The position numbers were made by a program, and so were the translations under genes. Source: an uncultured Bacteroidales bacterium (GTDB lineage Bacteria; Bacteroidota; Bacteroidia; Bacteroidales; Paludibacteraceae). From it: DNA of 64,000 nt. Shown piece after piece: positions 1 to 6,710 of the stretch. Where the stretch lies: the NCBI GenBank assembly GCA_902774185.1, contig CACYHE010000001.1, positions 44,332 through 108,331 of the forward strand, in the 5' to 3' direction. Each line of letters starts with the position of its first letter. Within the stretch, counting starts at the first letter, position 1. Below the pieces are notes generated by a model. That model worked only from the letters and a program-made list of their open reading frames with translations. It searched no databases and was not told the DNA's origin.

Positions 1-1
1 T

Positions 2-739
2 GAGCATAAGCCGACAGAAAAGGAGGTGGAAAATAAGGTATTAGCAGTTGCGGATAAGAAACTATCACAGATTAAAGATCAGTTATGTACCCCACAAAAT
101 TTCTCGCCGAATACATTGCTGTTATTGATAAGTCGTGTATTACGCAATCTGGATGGAGTGGAGGATGTTAACCTGAAGCAAAAAGTATATGATTCACTAA
201 TAAAGAATGCCTTGATTTATATTATGGTAGTTAAGAATAGTTTGGCATTATATGCGAACGAACACAAAGGGTGTTTGCCAGCTGTTTATGGGGATGTTAA
301 GGATGTGGGATTGTTTTTGCGCCTTATGCCTTTAAATTTACAGATGAATCTTGGTGAAATCATGGCAACAAGAAAATTACTAGTGTGCTTTAAGAATAAA
401 TATCAGCAAGATTTGCGTGAGGATGTCAGTGATATAGAGAAATTTATATCATTAGGTTTGATGTGGGATTGTACGGGATTGGAGAATAAGAAGGCATTAA
501 CTAAATATATAAAGAAATTAGGGAATAATTCGGCGCAAGATTACGTGTTATTAAAACTATTATGGAATTTCAATAATAAAGTAGCATTGGGTTCCAAAGA
601 AGAAGATGAATATATAGATTTATTGGTAGAACTTAAGGCAAAGCAAAGATTAATAGATAAGTTGTTCAAGGGTAACATGAAACGGCAATTAAAGGAAGCC
701 AGAAACAGAAAAATGATAGAAGAAGGAAAAAAATCATGA
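2..739 (+). CDS. Hypothetical protein, 5'-truncated by window edge
   Basis: The reading frame is open from base 2, so the gene almost certainly starts upstream. The GTG at 26 is the first in-frame start candidate inside the window, but nothing marks it as real. The visible part is about 245 residues, lysine-rich and probably all-helical, with a basic C-terminus. I recognise no domain and no catalytic motif. No signal peptide or membrane segment is visible in the part shown. It ends 71 bases before the next gene on the same strand, a small partner of a PIN-domain gene. The function is unknown; the setting is an AT-rich accessory island. Confidence 0.6.
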   Translation, partial: EHKPTEKEVENKVLAVADKKLSQIKDQLCTPQNFSPNTLLLLISRVLRNLDGVEDVNLKQKVYDSLIKNALIYIMVVKNSLALYANEHKGCLPAVYGDVKDVGLFLRLMPLNLQMNLGEIMATRKLLVCFKNKYQQDLREDVSDIEKFISLGLMWDCTGLENKKALTKYIKKLGNNSAQDYVLLKLLWNFNNKVALGSKEEDEYIDLLVELKAKQRLIDKLFKGNMKRQLKEARNRKMIEEGKKS

Positions 740-810
740 AACACATGGATAAGTAAATAAATGGCTTGGGTGTATCTAATATATTTTGGTGAAATTATAA
801 ACTGAAGAAT

Positions 811-1143
811 ATGGAAGTAAGAGTATGGTTGGGATATGATTTAGGAGTAAAAGGAGATTATCCCGGATTGTATGCATGGTTGGATGATCATGATGCTATT
901 GAATGTGGTGAGAGTTTTTGCTCATTTCTGTTTGAATGCTCGGACAGAGATAATCTGAAACCAGAACTCTTGGCTGCAATACAAAATGCAGTCCAACTAT
1001 CTCCTACGGATAGGATCTATGTGATCTATCGGCGTAATGACAATCTCACGAGTGGCTCCTTCCTGTGGGGTAGACGCAAGGCGTGTCCATGGGAAGGATA
1101 TGGTTCAAAGAGGGAGAATACGGAAGAGTCGGATCCAGAATGA
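811..1143 (+). CDS. Small protein paired with PIN toxin, possibly ferredoxin-fold
   Basis: This 110-residue protein ends in an ATGA overlap with the PIN-domain gene, so the two are translationally coupled like a toxin-antitoxin pair. It has a GYDLG motif near residues 8-12, an ECG near 31-33, and an IYVIYRR strand near 69-75. This resembles, from memory, small Cas2/SinR-like ferredoxin-fold proteins; that is an inference, not a match I can verify. It lacks the ribbon-helix-helix or AbrB-like DNA-binding N-terminus usual for antitoxins of PIN toxins. The charged C-terminal tail (about residues 95-110) would be the natural place to contact a toxin. Confidence 0.6.
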   Translation: MEVRVWLGYDLGVKGDYPGLYAWLDDHDAIECGESFCSFLFECSDRDNLKPELLAAIQNAVQLSPTDRIYVIYRRNDNLTSGSFLWGRRKACPWEGYGSKRENTEESDPE

Positions 1144-1556
1144 ACATCATCGTAGATTCTTGTTTCTGGATTGCCTTATATGACGCGAGAGAAGAGGATC
1201 GTGAATGGGCAGAAGAGACATGGGATAAGTTGCAAAATGGTAACAAGTTCCTCGTTCCGTATCCAACGATGTATGAGTTTATCAATACGCGCTTAATGAG
1301 GCGAGAAAAGAATGTGCTGTTCTTTAAGAAGTTATTTGAGTCCGATGTGGTTATCCGGTTATCGGACGAGCAATATAAGGAGGATGCGTTACGAGTGACA
1401 TTAGAATCAACGGGACGTGCATTGAGTTTGGTCGATATGACGATTCGGTTAATGATTGCAGATGATACAATTAAAAAACATGCTTTGTTAACACTGAATG
1501 TGGGAGATTTTAATGATGTGTGCTTGATGAAAAATGTTGAGATGATTACACGGTAA
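1140..1556 (+). CDS. PIN-domain protein, VapC-like putative RNase
   Basis: The 138-residue protein begins MNIIVDSCFWIALYD, which carries the first acidic residue of a PIN domain (D6). Further conserved acids are the E in TMYEFIN and the D in LSLVDMTIR. A final LLTLNVGDF resembles the fourth PIN motif, normally a T-x-D-xxF. PIN proteins of this size are Mg-dependent ribonucleases and usually the toxin of a TA pair. The ATG at 1140 is preferred over an in-frame start at 1083 because it overlaps the upstream stop (ATGA) and places the PIN core at the N-terminus. The partner is unusual, so cellular targets cannot be guessed. Confidence 0.8.
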   Translation: MNIIVDSCFWIALYDAREEDREWAEETWDKLQNGNKFLVPYPTMYEFINTRLMRREKNVLFFKKLFESDVVIRLSDEQYKEDALRVTLESTGRALSLVDMTIRLMIADDTIKKHALLTLNVGDFNDVCLMKNVEMITR

Positions 1557-1612
1557 GCGTGACTAAATGATTGAAAAAATGAAATATAATCATTTGATAC
1601 TAAGTCCTTTAA

Positions 1613-1657
1613 AACCCTATAGCGAAGCGTCCTCTAACCTATAGTGCAACGTCCTCT
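1613..1657. repeat. Two copies of a 22-23 bp direct repeat
   Basis: Two adjacent units of consensus CCTATAGYGMARCGTCCTCT lie just upstream of the four-helix-bundle gene. The same unit recurs four times at its 3' end, so the gene is bracketed by the repeat. Confidence 0.85.
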
Positions 1658-1676
1658 AAACTAAAATATAACCATC

Positions 1677-2069
1677 ATGACGACCTTTCGTAATCTAAAC
1701 GTATATACCAAATCAAAAGAGTTAGTTAAACAAATATACGAACTCTTGAAGAAATTTCCTCGTGAGGAACAGTTTGCTCTGAGCGACCAACTGCGACGTG
1801 CAGTAATCTCTATCCCCTCGAATATTGCAGAAGGCTCTGGACGTAACTCGCAAAAGGACCAAGCGCATTTCTATAACATCGCCTATGGCTCTTTGATGGA
1901 GGTGTTCTCCCAATTGGATATTGCATGCGACCTTGGGTATATTAGTCAAGAAGAGTTTAATCAATTGGAATTATTAATCAACGAGGAAGCGAAGATGCTA
2001 TCTGGTCTCATCGCCAAGCGTAAACAACCTATAGCGCAGCGCCCTCAAACCTGTAGCTCCGCGTCCTAA
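1677..2069 (+). CDS. Four helix bundle protein (23S rRNA IVP / Avd-like)
   Basis: This 130-residue protein contains the family hallmark SDQLRRAVISIPSNIAEG (about residues 37-54), followed by a glycine/arginine turn and a long third helix, as in PF05635/TIGR02436 proteins. The family includes ORFs first seen inside 23S rRNA intervening sequences and Avd, the accessory protein of diversity-generating retroelements; most members have no known role. No reverse transcriptase or variable repeat is nearby, so it is not part of a DGR here. The last 15 residues, from KQPIAQRP on, are encoded by the flanking 22-bp repeat, so the natural stop was probably lost or moved by repeat spread. Three more family members lie in this window. 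Confidence 0.88.
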   Translation: MTTFRNLNVYTKSKELVKQIYELLKKFPREEQFALSDQLRRAVISIPSNIAEGSGRNSQKDQAHFYNIAYGSLMEVFSQLDIACDLGYISQEEFNQLELLINEEAKMLSGLIAKRKQPIAQRPQTCSSAS

Positions 2070-2113
2070 TCCCTGTAGTGCAACGTCCTAAAACCTATAG
2101 CGCAGCGTCCTAT
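2025..2113. repeat. Four degenerate copies of the 22-23 bp repeat
   Basis: Units begin near 2025, 2048, 2071 and 2092 and follow the consensus CCTATAGYGCARCGTCCT. The first two form the end of the four-helix-bundle coding sequence. Confidence 0.85.
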
Positions 2114-2123
2114 AAACTTAAAT

Positions 2124-2153
2124 GACCAATAACCAATAACCAATAACCAATTG
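2124..2153. repeat. AACCAAT-type short tandem repeat
   Basis: About four copies of a 7-base word, ACCAATA, sit in the gap between the bundle gene and the next promoter. Similar words recur in many other gaps of the window. Confidence 0.8.
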
Positions 2154-2174
2154 AAAACAGCCCAATCTTCGTTT

Positions 2175-2198
2175 TTAGATTAAAAATCTAAGTTTTTT
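2175..2198 (+). terminator. Putative intrinsic terminator
   Basis: A 7-bp stem (TTAGATT, 2175-2181, with AATCTAA, 2185-2191) and a three-base loop are followed by six T. A second small hairpin, AGCAA/TTGCT (2200-2213), with its own T-tract follows at once. Both are positioned to end transcription from the four-helix-bundle gene. Confidence 0.55.
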
Positions 2199-2220
2199 GA
2201 GCAATTATTTGCTTTTTTTT

Positions 2221-2250
2221 TTGCGTATATGGGATTTTTTTGTACCTTTG
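2221..2250 (+). promoter_or_regulatory. Bacteroidota-type promoter, -33 TTG / -7 TACCTTTG
   Basis: TTGCGTAT (TTG at 2221-2223) lies 19 bases before TACCTTTG (2243-2250). It fits the Bacteroidota sigma-ABfr consensus. The only thing downstream is a short relic gene, so this promoter has outlived its gene. Confidence 0.75.
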
Positions 2251-2301
2251 CGCCCAAATTTGTTGTGTGCATGCGTATATGTGTGCGCACTAAAGGGTGC
2301 A

Positions 2302-2403
2302 ATGCAAGAAAAGTCAACATATCATGTACTGACACCTAAGACGGATTTGGGAGAGTCAGAGTACTTCAAAGCAATAGAGTTTGCTTTGGAAGATCGTCGG
2401 TGA
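2302..2403 (+). pseudogene. N-terminal relic of a YobI-like P-loop NTPase
   Basis: A 33-residue open frame reads MQEKSTYHVLTPKTDL, then ESEYFKAIEFALED, before a stop at 2401. That is how YobI-type P-loop NTPases begin: a Tyr/Leu-x-P segment, then an EYxxAIxxAL helix, normally followed within about ten residues by a Walker A motif. Here the Walker A and all downstream domains are missing. A strong promoter still precedes it, and a hairpin terminator follows about 65 bases after the stop. I read it as the stump of a gene lost by deletion; a genuine short peptide is less likely. The identification rests on remembered family pattern over about 30 residues. Confidence 0.5.
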
Positions 2404-2467
2404 GGAGTATGATGCTGCTCTCCCGAGAGGTTGATGAATCAACCCGGTGGGAAGTGTATGAAAAACG

Positions 2468-2500
2468 GCAGCGGCACTTAAGTGTGTCGCTGCTATTTTT
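2468..2500 (+). terminator. Intrinsic terminator
   Basis: A 10-bp stem (GCAGCGGCAC at 2468-2477 with GTGTCGCTGC at 2484-2493, one G-T pair) and a six-base loop are followed by TATTTTT. It lies about 65 bases past the stop of the NTPase relic. Confidence 0.7.
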
Positions 2501-2591
2501 AGATTCATCCGCAGATGAGCCAAGGCTTAAATATATATACTCAATGTCGCCGTCCGGCAAGAATAGCCTTGGAGAACGATGGGGTGTGCCA

Positions 2592-2891
2592 TTAAACCAA
2601 TTCGTTGTGGTCGCCTGATGCCTTAATAGCACAACTTAATCTGCCGTCAGACTTAGATACGTTATTCCTCCAGTGGAGTGGGCGTAAGTTGGATAAATTA
2701 TCTGAACCGCCATGGGCTGCAGGTGAGATGTGATCTATCTCCCAGCCGTAGTCGCTATTGCGATTACCATAGGCTCTAAAACTTATCCATGCTCCGCATT
2801 GGTCTTTCCTCCAGTAGGTGGAATCATATCCGGGTACCGCTGTACCCTTTTTCCAAACGGCTAATATGGTTTCATCTGAAAAATTTGCCAT
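2592..2891 (-). CDS. Small HNH endonuclease
   Basis: The 99-residue protein has a clear HNH core: WEIDHISPAAHGG, then SDNLSNLRPLHWRNN. These give the DH pair, the central Asn and the third His-like position that bind metal and the scissile phosphate. It is short, with no DNA-recognition domain, no integrase and no obvious partner, as in solitary HNH proteins of mobile or defence regions. The start at 2891 (MANFSDETI) is chosen because homologues I recall begin there; an in-frame ATG at 2918 would add nine residues. A 35-residue ORF lies about 100 bases upstream on the same strand and may be co-transcribed. Confidence 0.8.
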   Translation of the reverse strand: MANFSDETILAVWKKGTAVPGYDSTYWRKDQCGAWISFRAYGNRNSDYGWEIDHISPAAHGGSDNLSNLRPLHWRNNVSKSDGRLSCAIKASGDHNELV

Positions 2892-2992
2892 ACCGATTAC
2901 ATATTGGATAATTTTCACTCGCTATTTCCCGATAGTTCGACCTACTACCCGCTTCTTACCAGACGTAGTAGGTATCTGGACGAAGACGGTGA

Positions 2993-3100
2993 TTACTTTT
3001 TCTCAATCACAGTCGTCTTCGGATTTTTCTGTGCGTACGAGATAGTAACGTATCTACCCGTGATTGCACTTCTGGCATGTCCTGTAGGTTTTGATGCCAT
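2993..3100 (-). CDS. 35-residue small protein (TGRYV / PKTTV motif)
   Basis: This short ORF starts at an ATG preceded by AGGAAGGAGG nine bases away, a strong Shine-Dalgarno that is rare in this phylum and argues that it is translated. It encodes a basic peptide with SAITGRYVTISYAQ and then NPKTTVIEKK. I recall that pattern (SAxTGRYVxxxxAxxxPxTTV) from many small bacterial ORFs of unknown function. It ends about 100 bases before the HNH gene on the same strand, so both may come from one transcript that starts near the palindrome at 3219. Its function is unknown. Confidence 0.6.
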   Translation of the reverse strand: MASKPTGHARSAITGRYVTISYAQKNPKTTVIEKK

Positions 3101-3218
3101 GACGTAATACCTCCTTCCTCGACCTATATGATTACTAATACCTTTGCCAATCTTTATACCTTAGGCCGATTCAGTATAAAAGACTAACGCTTTGTTATTT
3201 GCAAATATTATGCCAAAA

Positions 3219-3233
3219 TGAGCAAAATGCTCA
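3219..3233. promoter_or_regulatory. 15-bp palindrome TGAGCA-N3-TGCTCA, copy 1
   Basis: A perfect six-base inverted repeat around AAA. An identical-arm copy lies at 3433-3447. It overlaps a T-rich TTTTTG on the minus strand that could be the -33 of a promoter for the small ORF and HNH gene. It looks like an operator for a dimeric repressor. The rest of the 357-base gap (3101-3457) shows only this element, its twin and the promoter at 3393. Confidence 0.6.
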
Positions 3234-3392
3234 AAAACTATATAAAATATGTATGATAAACTGTATTTGCGGTGTAAAATAGCAGGAATACCTCAAAAGC
3301 TCTGCCAAATTGTCAGTCGCTGAGTTCCGGTAAAGATTTTGAAATCTAAAACTGACAAAATGGCAGAAATTGAGAAAAAGTAAAGAATTTTC

Positions 3393-3423
3393 TTGCGTAT
3401 TTGAAAAAAATGTAGTAATTTTG
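3393..3423 (+). promoter_or_regulatory. Promoter of the RloA-like ATPase gene
   Basis: TTGCGTAT (TTG at 3393-3395) lies 20 bases before TAATTTTG (3416-3423). The predicted start point, near 3430, is immediately before palindrome copy 2, so a bound repressor would block this promoter. Confidence 0.75.
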
Positions 3424-3432
3424 CAGCCGAAT

Positions 3433-3447
3433 TGAGCACTATGCTCA
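3433..3447. promoter_or_regulatory. 15-bp palindrome TGAGCA-N3-TGCTCA, copy 2
   Basis: The arms match copy 1 exactly; the centre is CTA. It sits between the -7 element and the start codon of the ATPase gene, a classical operator position. Confidence 0.65.
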
Positions 3448-3457
3448 TTATGTGTGT

Positions 3458-4750
3458 ATGTTACTAGATTATTTTGTTGAGAATTATCGTTCTGTAGGAG
3501 GAGAACAGCATGTGTCCTTGAGTGCTAATAATGGTATTCGAGACACACCAAAAGAGAAAGATCCCGACTATGGGGTGCATCGCGTCTCGAACCTGGTTAG
3601 GTACGTGAAGGTAATGGCGTTCTATGGATACAACTCCAGTGGAAAGACAAATCTTTTTCTATCAATGTATAGGATGCGAAACATGATTATTCACTCAATT
3701 CGCTTGAACGATGGAGAACGTTTGCCATATGAGCCTTTTGCTTTCGGAGGAGATTGGGAGAACAAACCCACCTCTTTTCGTGTGGTGTTTATGAAAGATG
3801 GTGCAACATACGAATATGGCTTTTCGTATAATGCAGATGCTATTGTGTCAGAACAGTTGTATCTCAAGATCCCCGGGAGGTCTCGCAAGTTGTGTTTCAA
3901 TCGCGAGTATTCAAAAATTGTGCCTGATGAGGCATATATGACAGAGTTTGCGGTTGATGCAAAGCAGCTTAATGCTAACCGCTTGTTGATTTCGTTAGCA
4001 GGACAGTTGGGAGGGCAAGTATCCAATGAAGTGTTAGGGTGGTTTAGAACAGAGTTTGATGCATTATCCGGCAGTATGGATGAGTCGTTTGGGGCATATA
4101 CCAAAAAGGTTTTAGCGGAGAATGCTCCAATGGCAAAAGAGATAAAGGATTTTATCGGTAGGTTTAATTTGGGTTTCAATGACGTATTAGCCAAACAGGT
4201 TGATGTTGACCAAATACAGTTCCCTGCCGGAATACCAGCGGAAATATTAGCACAAATAAAATCGCAACCAATTATCGAATTGAATACGAAACATGCCGTG
4301 TATGATGAGCATGGTGATGTGGCAGATGAGAGAGTCGTATCTTTGGATGATTATGAGTCGGAAGGAACGATAAAACTAGTGCATATGTCGGGTGTGTTAG
4401 CACGCGCCTTGCATTATGGTAGTACGATAGCTATAGACGAGTTCGACGCGCGTATACATCCGAATATTTGTAAGGAGATTGTGGATATATTCAATAGTGC
4501 CGAGTCGAATCCGAATGGAGCTCAATTACTAATAACAACACATGACACCAATCTTTTGTCAAACAAGATATTCCGTCGCGACCAGATTTGTTTTGTTAAA
4601 CAAGATTGTTGCGCACATTCGATAGTGTACCCTTTAATGGAGGTAACGTTGGCAAACGGACAGGCTCCGAGAAGCGATAGTAATTACGAGAAGAATTATC
4701 TGTTGGGGCTATATGATGAAATACCTGACGGAAGAGCATTGCTAAAATAG
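3458..4750 (+). CDS. AAA family ATPase, RloA/AbiL-like (SMC-type nucleotide-binding fold)
   Basis: About 430 residues. It begins MLLDYFVENYRSV, the usual opening of RloA/AbiLi-type ATPases, which is why 3458 is preferred to the ATG six bases earlier. Counting from 3452, the Walker A is GYNSSGKT (59-66), Walker B TIAIDEFD (325-332), and the switch His is in TTHD (364). Between them is the long insert typical of ABC/SMC-like 'OLD-type' ATPases without a TOPRIM domain. In known systems such ATPases act with a second gene (RloB/AbiLii, DUF4276-like) as abortive-infection modules. Here no RloB follows; 13 bases downstream comes a four-helix-bundle gene. Twin palindromes upstream suggest repression. 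Confidence 0.85.
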   Translation: MLLDYFVENYRSVGGEQHVSLSANNGIRDTPKEKDPDYGVHRVSNLVRYVKVMAFYGYNSSGKTNLFLSMYRMRNMIIHSIRLNDGERLPYEPFAFGGDWENKPTSFRVVFMKDGATYEYGFSYNADAIVSEQLYLKIPGRSRKLCFNREYSKIVPDEAYMTEFAVDAKQLNANRLLISLAGQLGGQVSNEVLGWFRTEFDALSGSMDESFGAYTKKVLAENAPMAKEIKDFIGRFNLGFNDVLAKQVDVDQIQFPAGIPAEILAQIKSQPIIELNTKHAVYDEHGDVADERVVSLDDYESEGTIKLVHMSGVLARALHYGSTIAIDEFDARIHPNICKEIVDIFNSAESNPNGAQLLITTHDTNLLSNKIFRRDQICFVKQDCCAHSIVYPLMEVTLANGQAPRSDSNYEKNYLLGLYDEIPDGRALLK

Positions 4751-4762
4751 GAGGAATCGGCG

Positions 4763-5128
4763 ATGTTTGATGTAGAAACCAGGATATTTCGTGTACACGG
4801 AGTGGATAGAGCGCATCAGGAGGAGATAAGAGCCTATCTACGCGAGAAGCAGCATGAGTATAACATCGCTGACCAGATCCAACGCTCTGGTACTGCCATC
4901 GGTGCCAATCACCGTGAGGCAACTTTCGCAGAGAGTGACTTGGACTTTATCCACAAACTGCAAATTGCACAGAAGGAGTGCGGTGAAACGATTTATTGGT
5001 TGGAACTGTTAAAAGCAACAGAATATATCTCGGAAGACCAGTTTAATAGTTTGTATGCTGATGCAGAGGAAATTATGAGAATGCTGACTTCAAGCATAAT
5101 GACGGCGAGAAAAAGGATTAAAAAGTAA
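4763..5128 (+). CDS. Four helix bundle protein, divergent subfamily
   Basis: This 121-residue protein carries IADQIQRSGTAIGANHREA (about residues 35-53), the equivalent of the DQLRRA-SIPSNIAEG signature but in the second subfamily of PF05635. A long amphipathic helix and ISEDQF-type turn follow. It starts 13 bases after the RloA-like ATPase, and AGGAGG follows that gene's stop codon 6 bases before an in-frame ATCGGCG-ATG, so the pair looks co-transcribed. Whether it takes the partner place normally held by RloB is an inference from position alone. It is distinct in sequence from the three other bundle proteins in the window. Confidence 0.85.
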   Translation: MFDVETRIFRVHGVDRAHQEEIRAYLREKQHEYNIADQIQRSGTAIGANHREATFAESDLDFIHKLQIAQKECGETIYWLELLKATEYISEDQFNSLYADAEEIMRMLTSSIMTARKRIKK

Positions 5129-5187
5129 TTCATCATTTCATCATTTCATCATTTCCATCATTCCATCATTCCATCATTTCATCATTC
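5129..5187. repeat. (TTCATCATT)n short repeat tract
   Basis: About eight copies of CATCATTTC/CATCATTCC directly follow the four-helix-bundle stop codon. No gene or hairpin is evident in it. Confidence 0.85.
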
Positions 5188-5238
5188 TCCAAAATAATCG
5201 CAAAATTCACAAAAAATCAAAGATTTTTATGTGATTAT

Positions 5239-5268
5239 TTGGTCATCTCATTTGTTTTTGTACCTTTG
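5239..5268 (+). promoter_or_regulatory. Promoter of the RhuM pseudogene
   Basis: TTG (5239-5241) lies 19 bases before TACCTTTG (5261-5268). This is the one promoter of the set without the TTGYRTAT extension. Confidence 0.7.
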
Positions 5269-5291
5269 CAAGCTGAAAGGAAAAATAGACC

Positions 5292-5926
5292 ATGGCTAAA
5301 AGAAAGGAAATAACAATTAGGTCGTCTGCGGCTGAGTACCTGATGTTTATCAGTGCTGTGGGAGATCAGCCGAAAAGCGTAGAATTGCGTTATCAAGATG
5401 AGAACATCTGGCTGACGCAACGGCTGATGGCGGAGTTGTATGGGGTGGATGTGCGTACTGTAAATTAGCACATTCAGAAGATTTATTCCGACAATGAGTT
5501 GTCTGAGGAGGCAACCATCCGGAATTTCCGGATAGTTCAAACGGAAGGTGTGCGGCAAGTGGCGCGTGAAGTGAAACACTATAGTCTGCAGATGATTATT
5601 GCTGTAGGATTTAAGGTGAACAACGAACGTGCTGTGCAGTTCCGCAAATGGGCCAACGCGATAGTGAAAGACTACACGATTCAAGGTTGGATGATGGACG
5701 ACGAACGGCTGAAACGCGGTGGGACGATCCTGACGAAAGACTACTTCTGAACCTGTGGGATAGGGACGTGCTGCAGGACGCGGGACGGATCTCTGCGGAG
5801 TTGGCGAAAGCGAAAGCGGAGACGGAGTTTGAGAAATACAGGATAGTACAGGATCGGTTGTATCTATCGGATTTTGACCATTTCTTGGAACTGGAGGAAG
5901 ATAGCAAACTCACCATCGACCGATGA
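5292..5926 (+). pseudogene. RhuM family virulence-associated protein, inactivated
   Basis: The frame opens with an ATG and reads through the RhuM N-terminal domain (ENIWLTQRLMAELYGVDVRTVN), but hits TAG at 5466, where homologues have a Glu codon before HIQKIYSD. The same frame continues with the conserved EATIRNFRIVQTEG, VKHYSLQMIIAVGFKV and GGTILTKDYF to a stop at 5750. The C-terminal part (DRDVLQDAGRISAELAKAKAE to KLTIDR) is in another frame, and the middle of the usual ~330-residue protein is missing. So there are at least three lesions: a nonsense change, a deletion and a frameshift. RhuM is a Fic/DinD-neighbour family of unclear role found on islands. Confidence 0.85.
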
Positions 5927-6041
5927 GCGGGAAGCATGATGAGAATGGTGAATAGCATTTGGTTTATAGGAAATGTAAGTAAATAATGCTAAATCCTGCA
6001 TATTATTGTATGTGGGATTTGTTGTAAAATGTGTAAAAGCT

Positions 6042-6653
6042 ATGGAAGTAGATCAACAATGGAAAAATCTCTTCGACAAGGATATTCTGAAAGAGAGCGT
6101 GAATATAATCGCGTTGTATATTACCATGTATGAACTACTGGAAGATACGCTTATTTCCCGCCCCAAGGATTTCTTCACAGTGCTTGAATACGAAGAGCGA
6201 GCTAAACAGCAATATGAAGAGCATGTGCTTTCGTTATATGACAAAACTGCATGTCCGGGTATAGCATCAAAGAACAAAGAATTGATCGCTTCTTTGCTCT
6301 GGTTTATGAAGATGGAAGCGATTGATGATGAGGACATTCAAGTGTTTGCTAATTTACGGACGGTACGGAATGAAATGACACATCAGATGTTGCATGCATT
6401 TGCCGAGGGTGGAAGTAAGTATTTGATACAATTGATGGAACTTTATAAGTTATTTTGTAAAATTGAGCGATGGTGGATTTTGGAGATGGAGGTGCCTATT
6501 GGCGATGAATTTCCGCCAGACAAGGAGATAAAAGAAGAAGATGTGATGTCGGGAAATATGATTATACTGAATGCGATAATTGACATTTTGTCGAATGATA
6601 GCAATGCCAACTACAAAGAGGTATGTGAAGCAATAGGCGTGCCTGTTAAGTAG
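6042..6653 (+). CDS. Helical protein with HEPN-like RNxxxH motif
   Basis: About 203 residues, predicted all-helical, acidic, with no signal peptide. The segment VFANLRTVRNEMTHQML contains R-N-x3-H, the catalytic signature of HEPN-fold RNases (R-x4-6-H with a preferred Asn after Arg), near residue 110. HEPN proteins are common toxins or effectors of defence systems. The motif is short, so this remains an inference. Start ATG 6042 is preferred over a TTG at 6006 since it gives a hydrophilic N-terminus without extra residues. A strong promoter follows the gene, so it is a separate unit from the methyltransferase operon, though adjacent. Confidence 0.6.
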   Translation: MEVDQQWKNLFDKDILKESVNIIALYITMYELLEDTLISRPKDFFTVLEYEERAKQQYEEHVLSLYDKTACPGIASKNKELIASLLWFMKMEAIDDEDIQVFANLRTVRNEMTHQMLHAFAEGGSKYLIQLMELYKLFCKIERWWILEMEVPIGDEFPPDKEIKEEDVMSGNMIILNAIIDILSNDSNANYKEVCEAIGVPVK

Positions 6654-6710
6654 CAAATAAGGATGTTTTATGCGCATTTGCACGACAAAATGCAAAAAAA
6701 AATCAAAAAG

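Noticed and set aside
26-739. GTG at 26 as the true start of the first gene
   Set aside because: The frame is open upstream to the window edge, and AGGAGG overlaps the GTG rather than preceding it at a useful distance.
1677-2069. Diversity-generating retroelement (Avd homologue)
   Set aside because: No reverse transcriptase, template repeat or variable repeat accompanies any of the four bundle genes.
1613-2113. Possible CRISPR array
   Set aside because: Units of 22-23 bases adjoin each other with no unique spacers, copies are degenerate, and no cas gene is near.
2400-2618. A second small gene after the NTPase relic
   Set aside because: Its frame crosses the terminator hairpin and runs into the end of the HNH gene on the other strand; no family pattern seen.
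2818-3107. Plus-strand frames over the HNH start and the small ORF
   Set aside because: They are antisense to the better supported minus-strand HNH gene and the Shine-Dalgarno-led ORF.
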